From the NCBI GenBank assembly GCA_022747635.1, contig JAKTNV010000615.1:33784-97783 (forward strand): 64,000 nucleotides of DNA, in the 5' to 3' direction. Positions 24,101 to 36,826 of this stretch are shown piece after piece. The stretch comes from Hetaerina americana. Lineage: Eukaryota; Arthropoda; Insecta; Odonata; Calopterygidae. The position numbers were made by a program, and so were the translations under genes. Each line of letters opens with the position of its first letter. The first letter of the stretch is position 1. The notes under the pieces were generated by a model. It did no database searches and was not told where the DNA came from. It worked only from the letters and a program-made list of their open reading frames with translations.

Positions 24101-25672
24101 GCGGTTTTTTAAAGCTAAAAATTAATTGAATGAATATTTGGTCGCCTCTCTTCCTTTCTAAGCAGCCGCTGTTATAAAAATTTCCCTAATATACGTATTT
24201 TTTAAACATAATAATTTTTCTCCGCAGTACCGGGATGAGAAATTTTGTGATTCAATTGTGGCGTTTAGTTTTTACCTCAGCGGTTTTTTAAAGCTTAAAA
24301 TTAATTGAATGAATATTTGGTCGCCTCTCTTCCTTTCAAAGCAGCCGCTGTTATAAAAGTTTCCCTAATATACGTATTTTTTAAACATAATAATTTTCCT
24401 CCGCAGTACCGTGATGAGAAATTTTGTGATTAAATTGTGGCGTTTAGTTTTTACCTCAGCGGTTTTTTAAAGCTTAAAATTCATTGAATGAATATTTGGT
24501 CGCCTCTCTTCCTTTAAAGGCAGTCGCTGTTATGAAAGTTTCGTTAATATACTTATTTTTTAAACATAATAATTTTCCTCCGCAGTCCCGGGATGAAAAA
24601 TTTCGCGAATCAATTGTTCTCTAAATTTTTCTTCCAAGTGCTTTTTTAAAAGTTTTTCATTCATCAAATGAAAATTTGTTCTTTCTTTACCATTCAAAAC
24701 GGTCGTTATTGAGAAAATGGTATCATTTATACGTATTTCTTGCAAGCATAACGGTTTCACCCCGCAGTCCCGGGATGAGAAATTTCGTGATTCAAGCGAC
24801 TCGTTTCGTTGTTCCCCCGAGGGTTTTTTTGAAAGCCTGTTAGTTTTAATTGTAAAAATGTGTTTTCTTTCCATTCCAAACGGCAGTTTTGGGGAAAACT
24901 TTCGTATTCATACATATTTCTTGCAAACATAAAATTTTTCATTCGAAGTCCCGGGATGAGAAATTTTGTGATTCAATTGTGGCGTTTAGTTTTTACCTCA
25001 GCGGTTTTTTAAAGCTTAAAATTTATTGAATGAATATTTGGTCACGTCTCTTCCTTTCAAAGCAGTCGCTGTTATGAAAGTTTCGTTAAAATACGTATCA
25101 TTTAAACACAATAATTTTACTCCGCAGTCCCGGGATGAGTAATTTCGCGAATCAATTGTCGTGTAAGTTTTTCTTCCAAGTGCTTTTTTAAAGGCTCTTT
25201 ATTCATCAAATGAAAATTTGTTCCTTTCTTTACCTTTCAAAACGGTCGTTTTTGAGAAAATGGTATCATATATACGTATTTTTGCAAGCATAAAGTTTTC
25301 CAGCCGCAGTCCCGGGATGAAAAAATTTAGTGATTCAAGGGACTCGTTTAGTTGTTCACCCGAGGGTTTTTTTGAAAGCCTGTTAGTTTGAATTGTAAGT
25401 TTGTTTGACTCTTTTCATTTCCAAACGGAAGTGATTGGAAAAATTTCGTATTGAAACGTATTTCTTGCAAACATAAAATTTTTCATCCGCAGAACCGGGA
25501 TGAGAATTTTTGTGATTCAATTGTGGTTTGTTGTTTTTACCTCAGCGGTTTTTTAAAGCTTAAAATTTATTGAATGAATATTTGGTCACCTCTCTTCCTT
25601 TCAAAGCAGTCGCTGTTATGAAAGTTTCGTTAAAATACGTATTTTTTAAAAATAATAGTTTTCCTCCGCAGT
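21172..25672. repeat. Block Q, tandem copy 1 (4501 bp)
   Basis: About 25 monomers are directly duplicated downstream. Matching positions are offset 4501-4502 bp at the start and 4629 bp after a 127-bp insertion in copy 2. The copies share rare variants such as CCGGTTTGAG (near 22263), CCGGGTAAAAAAATTTCG (near 22624) and TCTAGGTACAAGAAATTTCG (near 22804). Confidence 0.92.
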
Positions 25673-28600
25673 CCCGGGATGAGAAATTTCGTGAATCAAT
25701 TTTCGTGTAAGTTTTTCTTCCAAGTGCTTTTCTAAAACTTTTCATTCATCAAATGAAAATTTGTTCTTTCTTTACCATTCAAAACGGTCGTATTTGAGAA
25801 AATGGTATCATTTATACGTACTTCTTGCAAGCATAGCGTTTTCTAGCCGCAGTCCCGGGATAAGAAATATCGTGATTCAAGAGACTCGTTTAGTTGTTCC
25901 CCCGACGGTTTTTTTGAAAGCCTTTTTGTTTTAATTGTAAATTTGTGTTTTCCTTTTATTTCCAAACGGCAGTTATTGAGAAAATTTTCGTATTCATACG
26001 TATTTCTTGTAAATATAAAATTTTTCATCCGCAGTCCCGGGATGAGAAATTTCGTGAATCAATTTTCGTGTAAGTTTTTCTTCCAAGTGCTTTTCTAAAA
26101 GCTTCTCATTCATCAAATGAAAATTTGTTCCTTTCTTTACCTTTCAAAACGGTCTTTTCTGAGAAAATGGTCTCATTTATACGTATTTCTTGCAAGCATA
26201 AAATTTTTCATCCGCAGTCCTGGAATGAAATTTTCAAAATCAAATGAAAATTTGTTCCTTTCTTTACCTTTCAAAACGGTCTTTTCTGAGAAAATGGTCT
26301 CATTTATATGTATTTCTTGCAAGCATAAAATTTTTCATCCGCAGTCCTGGGATGAGAAATTTCTTGATTCAAGTGACTCGTTTAGTTGTTCCCCCGAGGG
26401 TTTTTTTGGAAGCCTGTTAGTTTTAATTGTAAATTTGTTTGACTCTTTTCATTTCCAAACGGCAGTTATTCAGAAAATTTTCGTATTCAAACTTATTTCT
26501 TTCAAACATAAAGATTTTGTTCCGCAGTACCGGGATGAGAAATTTTGTGATTCAATTGTGGCGTTTAGTTTTTACCTCAGCGGTTTTTAAAGCTTAAACT
26601 TCAGTGAATGAATATTTGGTCGCCTCTCTTCCTTTCAAAGCAGTCGCTGTTATAAAAGTTTCGTTAATATACGAATTTTTTAAACATAATAATTTTCCTC
26701 CGCAGTCCCGGGATGAGAAATTTCGCGAATCAATTGTCGTGTAAGTTTTTCTTCTAAGTGCTTTTTTAAAAGCTCTTCATTTATCAAATGAAAATTTGTT
26801 CCTTTCTTTACCTTTCAAAACCGTCGTTTTTGAGAAAAAGGTATCATTTATACGTATTTCCTTCAGGAATAACGTTTTCCAGCCGCAGTCCCGGTTTGAG
26901 AAATTTCGTGATTCAAGCCACTCGTTTATTTGTTCCACCGAGGGTTTTTTTGAAAGCCTGTTAGTTTTAATTGTAAATTTGTTTGACTCTTTTCATTTCC
27001 AAACGGAAGTTATTGAGAAAATTTTTGTATTGAAACATATTTCTTGCAAACATAAAATTTTTCATCCGCAGTACCGGGATGAGAAATTTTGTGATTCAAT
27101 TGTGGCATTTAGTTATCACCTCAGCGGTTTTTTAAAGCTTAAAATTTATTGAATGAATATTTGGTCACCTCTCTTCCTTTCAAAGCAATCGCTGTTATGA
27201 AAGTTTCGTTAATATACATATTTTTTAAACATAATAATTTTCCTCCGCAGTCCCGGGTAAAAAAATTTCGCAAATCCATTGTCGTAAAAGTTTTTCTTCC
27301 AAGTGCTTTTTTAAAAATTCTTCATTCATCAAATGAAAATTTGTTCCTTTCTTTACCTTTCAAAACGGTCATTTTTTGAAAATGGTATCATTTATACGTA
27401 TCTCTTGCAAGCATAACGTTTTCTAGCCGCAGTCTAGGTACAAGAAATTTCGTGATTCAAGGACTCGTTTAGTTGTTCCCCCGAGGGTTTTTTTTAAAGC
27501 CTGTTAGTTTTAAATGTAAATTTGTGTTTTCTTTCCTTTCCAAACGGCTGTTATGGGGAAAACTTTCGTATTCAAACTAATTTCTTGCAAACATAAAATT
27601 TTTCATCCGAAGTCCCGGGATGAGAAATTTTGTGATTCAATTCAGGCGTTTAGTTTTTACCTAAGCGGTTTTTTTGAAGCTTAAAATTCATTGAATGAAT
27701 ATTTGGTCGCCTCTCTTCCTTTCGAAGCATTAGCTGTTATAAAAGTTTCGTTAATATACGTACTTATTAAACATAATAATTTTCCTTCGCAGTCCCGGGA
27801 TGAGAAATTTCGCGAATCTATTTGCATGTAAGTTTTTCTTCCAAGTGCTTTTTTAAAGGCTCTTTACTCATCAAAAGAAAATTTCTTCCTTTGTTAACTT
27901 TGAAAACCGTCGTTTTTGAGAAAAAGGTATCATTAATACGTATTTCTTGCAGGAATAACGTTTTCCAGCCGCAGTCCCGGGATGAGAAATTTCGTGATTC
28001 AAGCCACTCGTTTATTTGTTCCACCGAGGGTTTTTTTGAAAGCCTGTTAGTTTTAATTGTAAGTTAATTTGACTCTTTTCATTTCCAAACGGAAGTTATT
28101 GAGAAAATTTTCGTATTGAAACGTATTTCTTGCAAACAAAATTTTTCATCCGCAGTACTGGGATGAGAAATTTTGTGATTCAATTGTGGCGTTTAGTTTT
28201 TACCTCAGCGGTTTTTTAAAGCTTAAAATTTATTGAATGAATATTTGGTCACCTCTCTTCCTTTCAAAGCAGTCGCTGTTATGAAAGTTTCGTTAAAATA
28301 CGTATTTTTTAAACATAATAGTTTTCCTCCGCAGTCCCGGGTTGAAAAATTTCGCGAATCAATTGTCGTGTAAGTTTTTCTTCCAAGTGCTTTTTTAAAA
28401 GCTTTTTCCTTTCTTTACCTTTCAAAATTGTCGTTTTTGAGAAAAAGGTATCATTTATACGTATTTCTTAAGGGAATAACGTTTTCCAGCCGCTGTCCCG
28501 GGATGAGAAATTTTGTGATTCAAGCGACTCGTTTAGTTGTTCTTACGAGTGTTTTTTTTAAGGCTTTAATTTTTAATTGTAAATTTGTTTGACTCCTTTC

Positions 28601-30300
28601 ATTTTCAAAAGGCAGTTATTGGAAAAATTTCCATATTCAAACGTATTTCTTGCAAACATAAAATTTTTCATCCGCAGTACCGGGATGAGAAATTTTGTGA
28701 TTCAATTGTGGCGTTTAGTTTTTACCTCAGCGGTTTTTTAAAGCTAAAAATTAATTGAATGAATATTTGGTCGCCTCTCTTCCTTTCTAAGCAGCCGCTG
28801 TTATAAAAATTTCCCTAATATACGTATTTTTTAAACATAATAATTTTTCTCCGCAGTACCGGGATGAGAAATTTTGTGATTCAATTGTGGCGTTTAGTTT
28901 TTACCTCAGCGGTTTTTTAAAGCTTAAAATTAATTGAATGAATATTTGGTCGCCTCTCTTCCTTTCAAAGCAGCCGCTGTTATAAAAGTTTCCCTAATAT
29001 ACGTATTTTTTAAACATAATAATTTTCCTCCGCAGTACCGTGATGAGAAATTTTGTGATTAAATTGTGGCGTTTAGTTTTTACCTCAGCGGTTTTTTAAA
29101 GCTTAAAATTCATTGAATGAATATTTGGTCGCCTCTCTTCCTTTAAAGGCAGTCGCTGTTATGAAAGTTTCGTTAATATACTTATTTTTTAAACATAATA
29201 ATTTTCCTCCGCAGTCCCGGGATGAAAAATTTCGCGAATCAATTGTTCTCTAAATTTTTCTTCCAAGTGCTTTTTTAAAAGTTTTTCATTCATCAAATGA
29301 AAATTTGTTCTTTCTTTACCTTTCAAAACGGTCGTTATTGAGAAAATGGTATCATTTATACGTATTTCTTGCAAGCATAACGGTTTCACCCCGCAGTCCC
29401 GGGATGTGAAATTTCGTGATTCAAGCGACTCGTTTCGTTGTTCCCCCGAGGGTTTTTTTGAAAGCCTGTTAGTTTTAATTGTAAATTTGTGTTTTCTTTC
29501 CATTCCAAACGGCAGTTTTGGGGAAAACTTTCGTATTCAAACATATTTCTTGCAAACATAAAATTTTTCATCCGAAGTCCCGGGATGAGAAATTTTGTGA
29601 TTCAATTGTGGCGTTTAGTTTTTACCTCAGCGGTTTTTTAAAGCTTAAAATTTATTGAATGAATATTTGGTCACGTCTCTTCCTTTCAAAGCAGTCGCTG
29701 TTATGAAAGTTTCGTTAAAATACGTATCATTTAAACACAATAATTTTCCTCCGCAGTCCCGGGATGAGTAATTTCGCGAATCAATTGTCGTGTAAGTTTT
29801 TCTTCCAAGTGCTTTTTTAAAGGCTCTTTATTCATCAAATGAAAATTTGGTCCTTTCTTTACCTTTCAAAACGGTCGTTTTTGAGAAAATGGTATCATAT
29901 ATACGTATTTTTGCAAGCATAAAGTTTTCCAGCCGCAGTCCCGGGATGAGAAATTTAGTGATTCAAGGGACTCGTTTAGTTGTTCACCCGAGGGTTTTTT
30001 TGAAAGCCTGTTAGTTTGAATTGTAAGTTTGTTTGACTCTTTTCATTTCCAAACGGAAGTGATTGGAAAAATTTCGTATTGAAACGTATTTCTTGCAAAC
30101 ATAAAATTTTTCATCAGCAGAACCGGGATGAGAAATTTTGTGATTCAATTGTGGCGTGTAGTTTTTACCTCAGCGGTTTTTTAAAGCTTAAAATTTATTG
30201 AATGAATATTTGGTCACCTCTCTTCCTTTCAAAGCAGTCGCTGTTATGAAAGTTTCGTTAAAATACGTATTTTTTAAAAATAATAGTTTTCCTCCGCAGT
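25673..30300. repeat. Block Q, tandem copy 2 (4628 bp)
   Basis: This is a direct repeat of 21172-25672, longer by a 127-bp partial duplication at 26112-26365. Its end repeats the linker found at the end of copy 1 (TTTTTTAAAAATAATAGTTT). The sequence then changes at the conserved core (CCGGGTTGAAAAATTTCG), so the duplication breakpoints lie in the core. Confidence 0.92.
26112..26365. repeat. 127-bp partial-monomer tandem duplication
   Basis: 26112-26238 is repeated at 26239-26365 with few differences (for example TACGTATTT became TATGTATTT). The junction reads TGGAATGAAATTTTCAAAAT, fusing a core to the ATCAAATGAAAATTTG region. No other copy of block Q has it, so it arose after the 4.5-kb duplication. 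Confidence 0.88.
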
Positions 30301-30897
30301 CCCGGGTTGAAAAATTTCGCGAATCAATTGTCGTGTAAGTTTTTCTTCCAAGTGCTTTTTTAAAAGCTTTTTCCTTTCTTTACCTTTCAAAATTGTCGTT
30401 TTTGAGAAAAAGGTATCATTTATACGTATTTCTTGCAGGAATAACGTTTTCCAGCCGCTGTCCCGGGATGAGAAATTTCGTGATTCAAGCGACTCGTTTC
30501 GTTGTTCCCTCGAGTGTGTTTTTGAAAGCCTGTTAGTTTTAATTGGTAATTTGTGTGACTCTTTTCCGTTCCAAACGGCAGTAATTGAGAAAATTTTCGT
30601 ATTCATACGTATTTCTTGCAAACAAAATTTTTCATCCGCAGTACCGGGATGAGAAATTTTGTGATTTAATTGTTGCGTTTAGTTTTTACCTCAGCGGTTT
30701 TTTAAAGCTTAAAATTCATTGAATGAATATTTGGTTGCCTCCCTTCCTTTTAAAGCAGTCGCTGTTATGAAAGTTTCGTTAATATACGTACTTTTTAAAC
30801 ATAATAATTTTCCTCCGCAGTCCCGGGATGAGAAATTTCGTGAATCAATTTTCGTGTAAGTTTTTCTTCCAAGTGCTTTTCTAAAAGCTTTTAATTC
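30301..30897. repeat. Trimer array between block Q copy 2 and block P copy 2
   Basis: Three to four monomers resemble 20.0-20.4 kb and 39.24-39.4 kb; an A monomer without the ATTCATCAAATGAAAATTTG segment is included. No insertion is seen. Confidence 0.8.
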
Positions 30898-32745
30898 ATC
30901 AAATGAAAATTTGTTCTTTCTTTACCATTCAAAACGGTCGTATTTGAGAAAATGGTATCATTTATACGTACTTCTTGCAAGCATAACGTTTTCTAGCCGC
31001 AGTCCCGGGATAAGAAATATCGTGATTCAAGAGACTCGTTTATTTGTTCCCCCCAGGGTTTTTTTGAAAGCCTGTTAGTTTTGAAATGTAATGAAATAAT
31101 TGACTTTGTAATTCCACACACTTCCAAAGTGTGTGGAATTACAAAGTCAATTATTTCATTACATTTCAATATGTTATGCAAATTCCACAAAGTTACGCCT
31201 GAGACAACAAATCCTGTTAGTTTTAATTGTAAATTTGTGTTTTCTTTCCATTCCAAACGGCAGTTATGGGGAAAACTTTCGTATTCAAACATATTTCTTG
31301 CAAACATAAAATTTTTCATCCGAAGTCCCGGGATGAGAAATTTTGTGATTCAATTGTGGCGTTTAGTTTTTACCTCAGCGGTTTTTTAAAGCTTAAAATT
31401 TATTGAATGAATATATGGTCACCTCTCTTCCTTTCAAAGCAGTCGCTGTTATGAAAGTTTCGTTAAAATACGTATCATTTAAACATAATAATTTTCCTCC
31501 GCAGTCCCGGGATGAGTAATTTCGCGAATCAATTGTCGTGTAAGTTTTTCTTTCAAGTGCTTTTTTAAAGGCTCTTTATTCATTAAATGAAAATTTGTTC
31601 CTTTCTTTACCTTTCAAAACGGTCGTTTTTGAGAAAATGGTATCATATATACGTAATTCTTGCAAGCATAAAGTTTTCCAGCCGCAGCCCCGGGATGAGA
31701 AATTTAGTGATTCAAGGGACTCGTTTAGTTGTTCACCCGAGGGTTTTTTTGAAAGCCTGTTAGTTTGAATTGTAAGTTTGTTTGACTCTTTTCATTTCCA
31801 AACGGAAGTTATTGGAAAAATTTCGTATTGAAACGTATTTCTTGCAAACATAAAATTTTTCATCCGCAGTACCGGGAGGAGAAATTTTGTGATTCAATTG
31901 TGGCGTTCAGTTTTTACCTCAGCGGTTTTTTAAAGCTTAAAATTTATTGAATGAATATTTGGTCACCTCTCTTCCTTTCAAAGCAGTCGCTGTTATGAAA
32001 GTTTCGTTAAAATACGTATTTTTTAAACATAATAGTTTTCCTCCGCAGTCCCGGGTTGAAAAATTTCGCGAATCAATTGTCGTGTAAGTTTTTCTTCCAA
32101 GTGCTTTTTTAAAAGCTTTTTCCTTTCTTTACCTTTCAAAATTGTCGTTTTTGAGAAAAAGGTATCATTTATACGTATTTCTTGCAGGAATAACGTTTTC
32201 CAGCCGCTGTCCCGGGATGAGAAATTTTGTGATTCAAGCGACTCTATTAGTTGTTCTTACGAGTGTTTTTTTTAAGGCTTTAATTTTTAATTGTAAATTT
32301 GTTTGACTCCTTTCATTTTCAAAAGGCAGTTATTGGAAAAATTTCCATATTCAAACGTATTTCTTGCAAACATAAAATTTTTCATCCGCAGTACCGGGAT
32401 GAGAAATTTTGTGATTCAATTGTGGCGTTTAGTTTTTACCTCAGCGGTTTTTTAAAGCTAAAAATTAATTGAATGAATATTTGGTCGCCTCTCTTCCTTT
32501 CAAATCAGCCGTTGTTATAAAAGTTTCCCTAATATACGTATTTTTTAAACATAATAATTTTCCTCCGCAGTACCGTGATGAGAAATTTTGTGATTCAATT
32601 GTGGCGTTTAGTTTTTACCTCAGCGGTTTTTTAAAGCTTAAAATTCATTGAATGAATATTTGGTCGCCACTCTTCCTTTAAAGGCAGTCGCTGTTACGAA
32701 AGTTTCGTTAATATACGTACTTTTTAAACATAATAATTTTCCTCC
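30898..32745. repeat. Satellite block P, copy 2 (with palindromic insertion)
   Basis: This matches 17690-19724 at a 13208-bp offset, including the palindromic insertion with its flanks. It has one fewer C monomer: the monomer starting near 32469 is a hybrid of the two at 19264 and 19443. Confidence 0.87.
31083..31212. mobile_element. Palindromic (foldback) insertion, copy 2
   Basis: Identical to the copy at 17875-18004, with arms at 31081-31123 and 31127-31169, a CCA loop and the same CCTGTTAGTTTT flanks (31071-31082 and 31213-31224). Identical flanks show this is the same insertion event copied with its surrounding satellite, not a second transposition. Confidence 0.82.
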
Positions 32746-35700
32746 GCAGTCCCGGGATGAGAAATTTCGTGAATCAATTTTCGTGTAAGTTTTTCTTCCA
32801 AGTCCTTTTCTAAAAGCTTTTCATTCATCAAATGAAAATTGGTTTTTTCTTTACTATTCAAAACGGTCGTTTTTGAGAAAATGGTATCATTTATACGTAT
32901 TTCTTGCAAGTATAACGTTTTCCAGCCGCAGTCCCGGGATGAGAAATTTCGTGATTCAAGCGACTCGTTTAGTTGTTCCCCCGAGGGTTTTTTAGAAAGA
33001 CTTAGTTTTAATTGTAAATATGTGTGACTCTTGTCATTTCCAAACGGCAGTTATTGGGAAAACTTTCGTATTCAAACGTATTTCTGGCAAACATAAAATT
33101 TTTCATCCGCAGTACCGGGATGAGAAATTTTGTGATTCAATTGTGGCGTTTAGTTTTTACCTCAGCGGTTTTTTAAAGCTTAAAATTCATTGAATGAATA
33201 TTTGGTTGCCTCCCTTCCTTTTAAAGCAGTCGCTGTTATGAAAGTTTCGTTAATATACGTACTTTTTAAACATAATAATTTTCTTCCGCTGTCCCGGGAT
33301 GAGAAATTTCGTGAATCAATTTTCGTGTAAGTTTTTCTTCCAAGTGCTTTTCTAAAACTTTTCATTCATCAAATGAAAATTTGTTCTTTCTTTACCATTC
33401 AAAACGGTCGTATTTGAGAAAATGGTATCATTTATACGTACTTCTTGCAAGCATAGCGTTTTCTAGCCGCAGTCCCGGGATAAGAAATATCGTGATTCAA
33501 GAGACTCGTTTAGTTGTTCCCCCGACGGTTTTTTTGAAAGCCTTTTTGTTTTAATTGTAAATTTGTGTTTTCCTTTTATTTCCAAACGGCAGTTATTGAG
33601 AAAATTTTCGTATTCATACGTTTTTCTTATAAAATTAAAATTTTTCATCCGCAGTCCCGGGATGAGAAATTTCGTGAATCAATTTTCGTGTAAGTTTTTC
33701 TTCCAAGTGCTTTTCTAAAAGCTTCTCATTCATCAAATGAAAATTTGTTCCTTTCTTTACCTTTCAAAACGGTCTTTTCTGAGAAAATGGTTTAATTTAT
33801 ACGTATTTCTTGCAAGCATAAAATTTTTCATCCGCAGTCCTGGGATGAGAAATTTCTTGATTCAAGTGACTCGTTTAGTTGTTCCCCCGAGGGTTTTTTT
33901 GGAAGCCTATTAGTTTTAATTGTAAATTTGTTTGACTCTTTTCATTTCCAAACGGCAGTTATTCAGAAAATTTTCGTATTCAAACTTATTTCTTTCAAAC
34001 ATAAAGATTTTGTTCCGCAGTACCGGGATGAGAAATTTTGTGATTCAATTGTGGCGTTTAGTTTTTACCTCAGCGGTTTTTAAAGCTTAAACTTCAGTGA
34101 ATGAATATTTGGTCGCCTCTCTTCCTTTCAAAGCAGTCGCTGTTATAAAAGTTTCGTTAATATACGAATTTTTTAAACATAATAATTTTCCTCCGCAGTC
34201 CCGGGATGAGAAATTTCGCGAATCAATTGTCGTGTAAGTTTTTCTTCTAAGTGCTTTTTTAAAAGCTCTTCATTTATCAAATGAAAATTTGTTCCTTTCT
34301 TTACCTTTCAAAACCGTCGTTTTTGAGAAAAAGGTATCATTTATACGTATTTCCTTCAGGAATAACGTTTTCCAGCCGCAGTCCCGGTTTGAGAAATTTC
34401 GTGATTAAAGCCACTCGTTTATTTGTTCCACCGAGGGTTTTTTTGAAAGCCTGTTAGTTTTAATTGTAAATTTGTTTGACTCTTTTCATTTCCAAACGGA
34501 AGTTATTGAGAAAATTTTTGTATTGAAACATATTTCTTGCAAACATAAAATTTTTCATCCGCAGTACCGGGATGAGAAATTTTGTGATTCAATTGTGGCA
34601 TTTAGTTATCACCTCAGCGGTTTTTTAAAGCTTAAAATTTATTGAATGAATATTTGGTCACCTCTCTTCCTTTCAAAGCAATCGCTGTTATGAAAGTTTC
34701 GTTAATATACATATTTTTTAAACATAATAATTTTCCTCCGCAGTCCCGGGTAAAAAAATTTCGCGAATCCATTGTCGTGAAAGTTTTTCTTCCAAGTGCT
34801 TTTTTAAAAATTCTTCATTCATCAAATGAAAATTTGTTCCTTTCTTTACCTTTCAAAACGGTCATTTTTTGAAAATGGTATCATTTATACGTATCTCTTG
34901 CAAGCATAACGTTTTCGAGCCGCAGTCTCGGTACAAGAAATTTCGTGATTCAAGGACTCGTTTAGTTGTTCCCCCGAGGGTTTTTTTTAAAGCCTGTTAG
35001 TTTTAAATGTAAATTTGTGTTTTCTTTCCTTTCCAAACGGCTGTTATGGGGAAAACTTTCGTATTCAAACTAATTTCTTGCAAACATAAAATTTTTCATC
35101 CGAAGTCCCGGGATGAGAAATTTTGTGATTCAATTCAGGCGTTTAGTTTTTACCTAAGCGGTTTTTTTGAAGCTTAAAATTCATTGAATGAATATTTGGT
35201 CGCCTCTCTTCCTTTCGAAGCATTAGCTGTTATAAAAGTTTCGTTAATATACGTACTTATTAAACATAATAATTTTCCTTCGCAGTCCCGGGATGAGAAA
35301 TTTCGCGAATCATTTTGCATGTAAGTTTTTCTTCCAAGTGCTTTTTTAAAGGCTCTTTACTCATCAAAAGAAAATTTCTTCCTTTGTTAACTTTGAAAAC
35401 CGTCGTTTTTGAGAAAAAGGTATCATTAATACGTATTTCTTGCAGGAATAACGTTTTCCAGCCGCAGTCCCGGGATGAGAAATTTCGTGATTCAAGCCAC
35501 TCGTTTATTTGTTCCACCGAGGGTTTTTTTGAAAGCCTGTTAGTTTTAATTGTAAATTAATTTGACTCTTTTCATTTCCAAACGGAAGTTATTGAGAAAA
35601 TTTTCGTATTGAAACGTATTTCTTGCAAACAAAATTTTTCATCCGCAGTACTGGGATGAGAAATTTTGTGATTCAATTGTGGCGTTTAGTTTTTACCTCA

Positions 35701-36826
35701 GCGGTTTTTTAAAGCTAAAATTTAATTGAATGAATATTTGGTCACCTCTCTTCCTTTCAAAGCAGTCGCGCTTATGAAAGTTTCGTTAAAATACGTATTT
35801 TTTAAACATAATAGTTTTCCTCCGCAGTCCCGGGTTGAAAAATTTCGCGAATCAATTGTCGTGTAAGTTTTTCTTCCAAGTGCTTTTTTAAAAGCTTTTT
35901 CCTTTCTTTACCTTTCAAAATTGTCGTTTTTGAGAAAAAGGTATCATTTATACGTATTTCTTGCAGGAATAACGTTTTCCAGCCGCTGTCCCGGGATGAG
36001 AAATTTTGTGATTCAAGCGACTCGTTTAGTTGTTCTTACGAGTGTTTTTTTTAAGGCTTTAATTTTTAATTGTAAATTTGTTTGACTCCTTTCATTTTCA
36101 AAAGGCAGTTATTGGAAAAATTTCCATATTCAAACGTATTTCTTGCAAACATAAAATTTTTTATCCGCAGTACCGGGATGAGAAATTTTGTGATTCAATT
36201 GTGGCGTTTAGTTTTTACCTCAGCGGTTTTTTAAAGCTAAAAATTAATTGAATGAATATTTGGTCGCCTCTCTTCCTTTCTAAGCAGCCGCTGTTATAAA
36301 AATTTCCCTAATATACGTATTTTTTAAACATAATAATTTTTCTCCGCAGTACCGGGATGAGAAATTTTGTGATTCAATTGTGGCGTTTAGTTTTTACCTC
36401 AGCGGTTTTTTAAAGCTTAAAATTAATTGAATGAATATTTGGGCGCCTCTCTTCCTTTCAAAGCAGCCGCTGTTATAAAAGTTTCCCTAATATACGTATT
36501 TTTTAAACATAATAATTTTCCTCCGCAGTACCGTGATGAGAAATTTTGTGATTAAATTGTGGCGTTTAGTTTTTACCTCAGCGGTTTTTTAAAGCTTAAA
36601 ATTCATTGAATGAATATTTGGTCGCCTCTCTTCCTTTAAAGTCAGTCGCTGTTATGAAAGTTTCGTTAATATACTTATTTTTTAAAAATAATAATTTTCC
36701 TCCGCAGTCCCGGGATGAAAAATTTCGCGAATCAATTGTTCTCTAAATTTTTCTTCCAAGTGCTTTTTTAAAAGTTTTTCATTCATCAAATGAAAATTTG
36801 TTCTTTCTTTACCATTCAAAACGGTC
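32732..36826. repeat. Block Q, copy 3 (partial)
   Basis: This stretch matches 20.61-24.70 kb at an offset of 12121-12122 bp, including the CCGGTTTGAG and CCGGGTAAAAAAATTTCG variants (near 34384 and 34744) and the C run at 36.2-36.7 kb. At about 36.83 kb it switches to sequence equivalent to about 21.28 kb, starting copy 4. Confidence 0.87.

Noticed and set aside
24560..24874. Recurrent 104-codon minus-strand frame, also at 29189, 45520, 50363, 55595 and 60625
   Set aside because: Its recurrence follows the block duplications, not selection on a protein. The same sequence on the plus strand is equally open, and the content is reverse-complement satellite.
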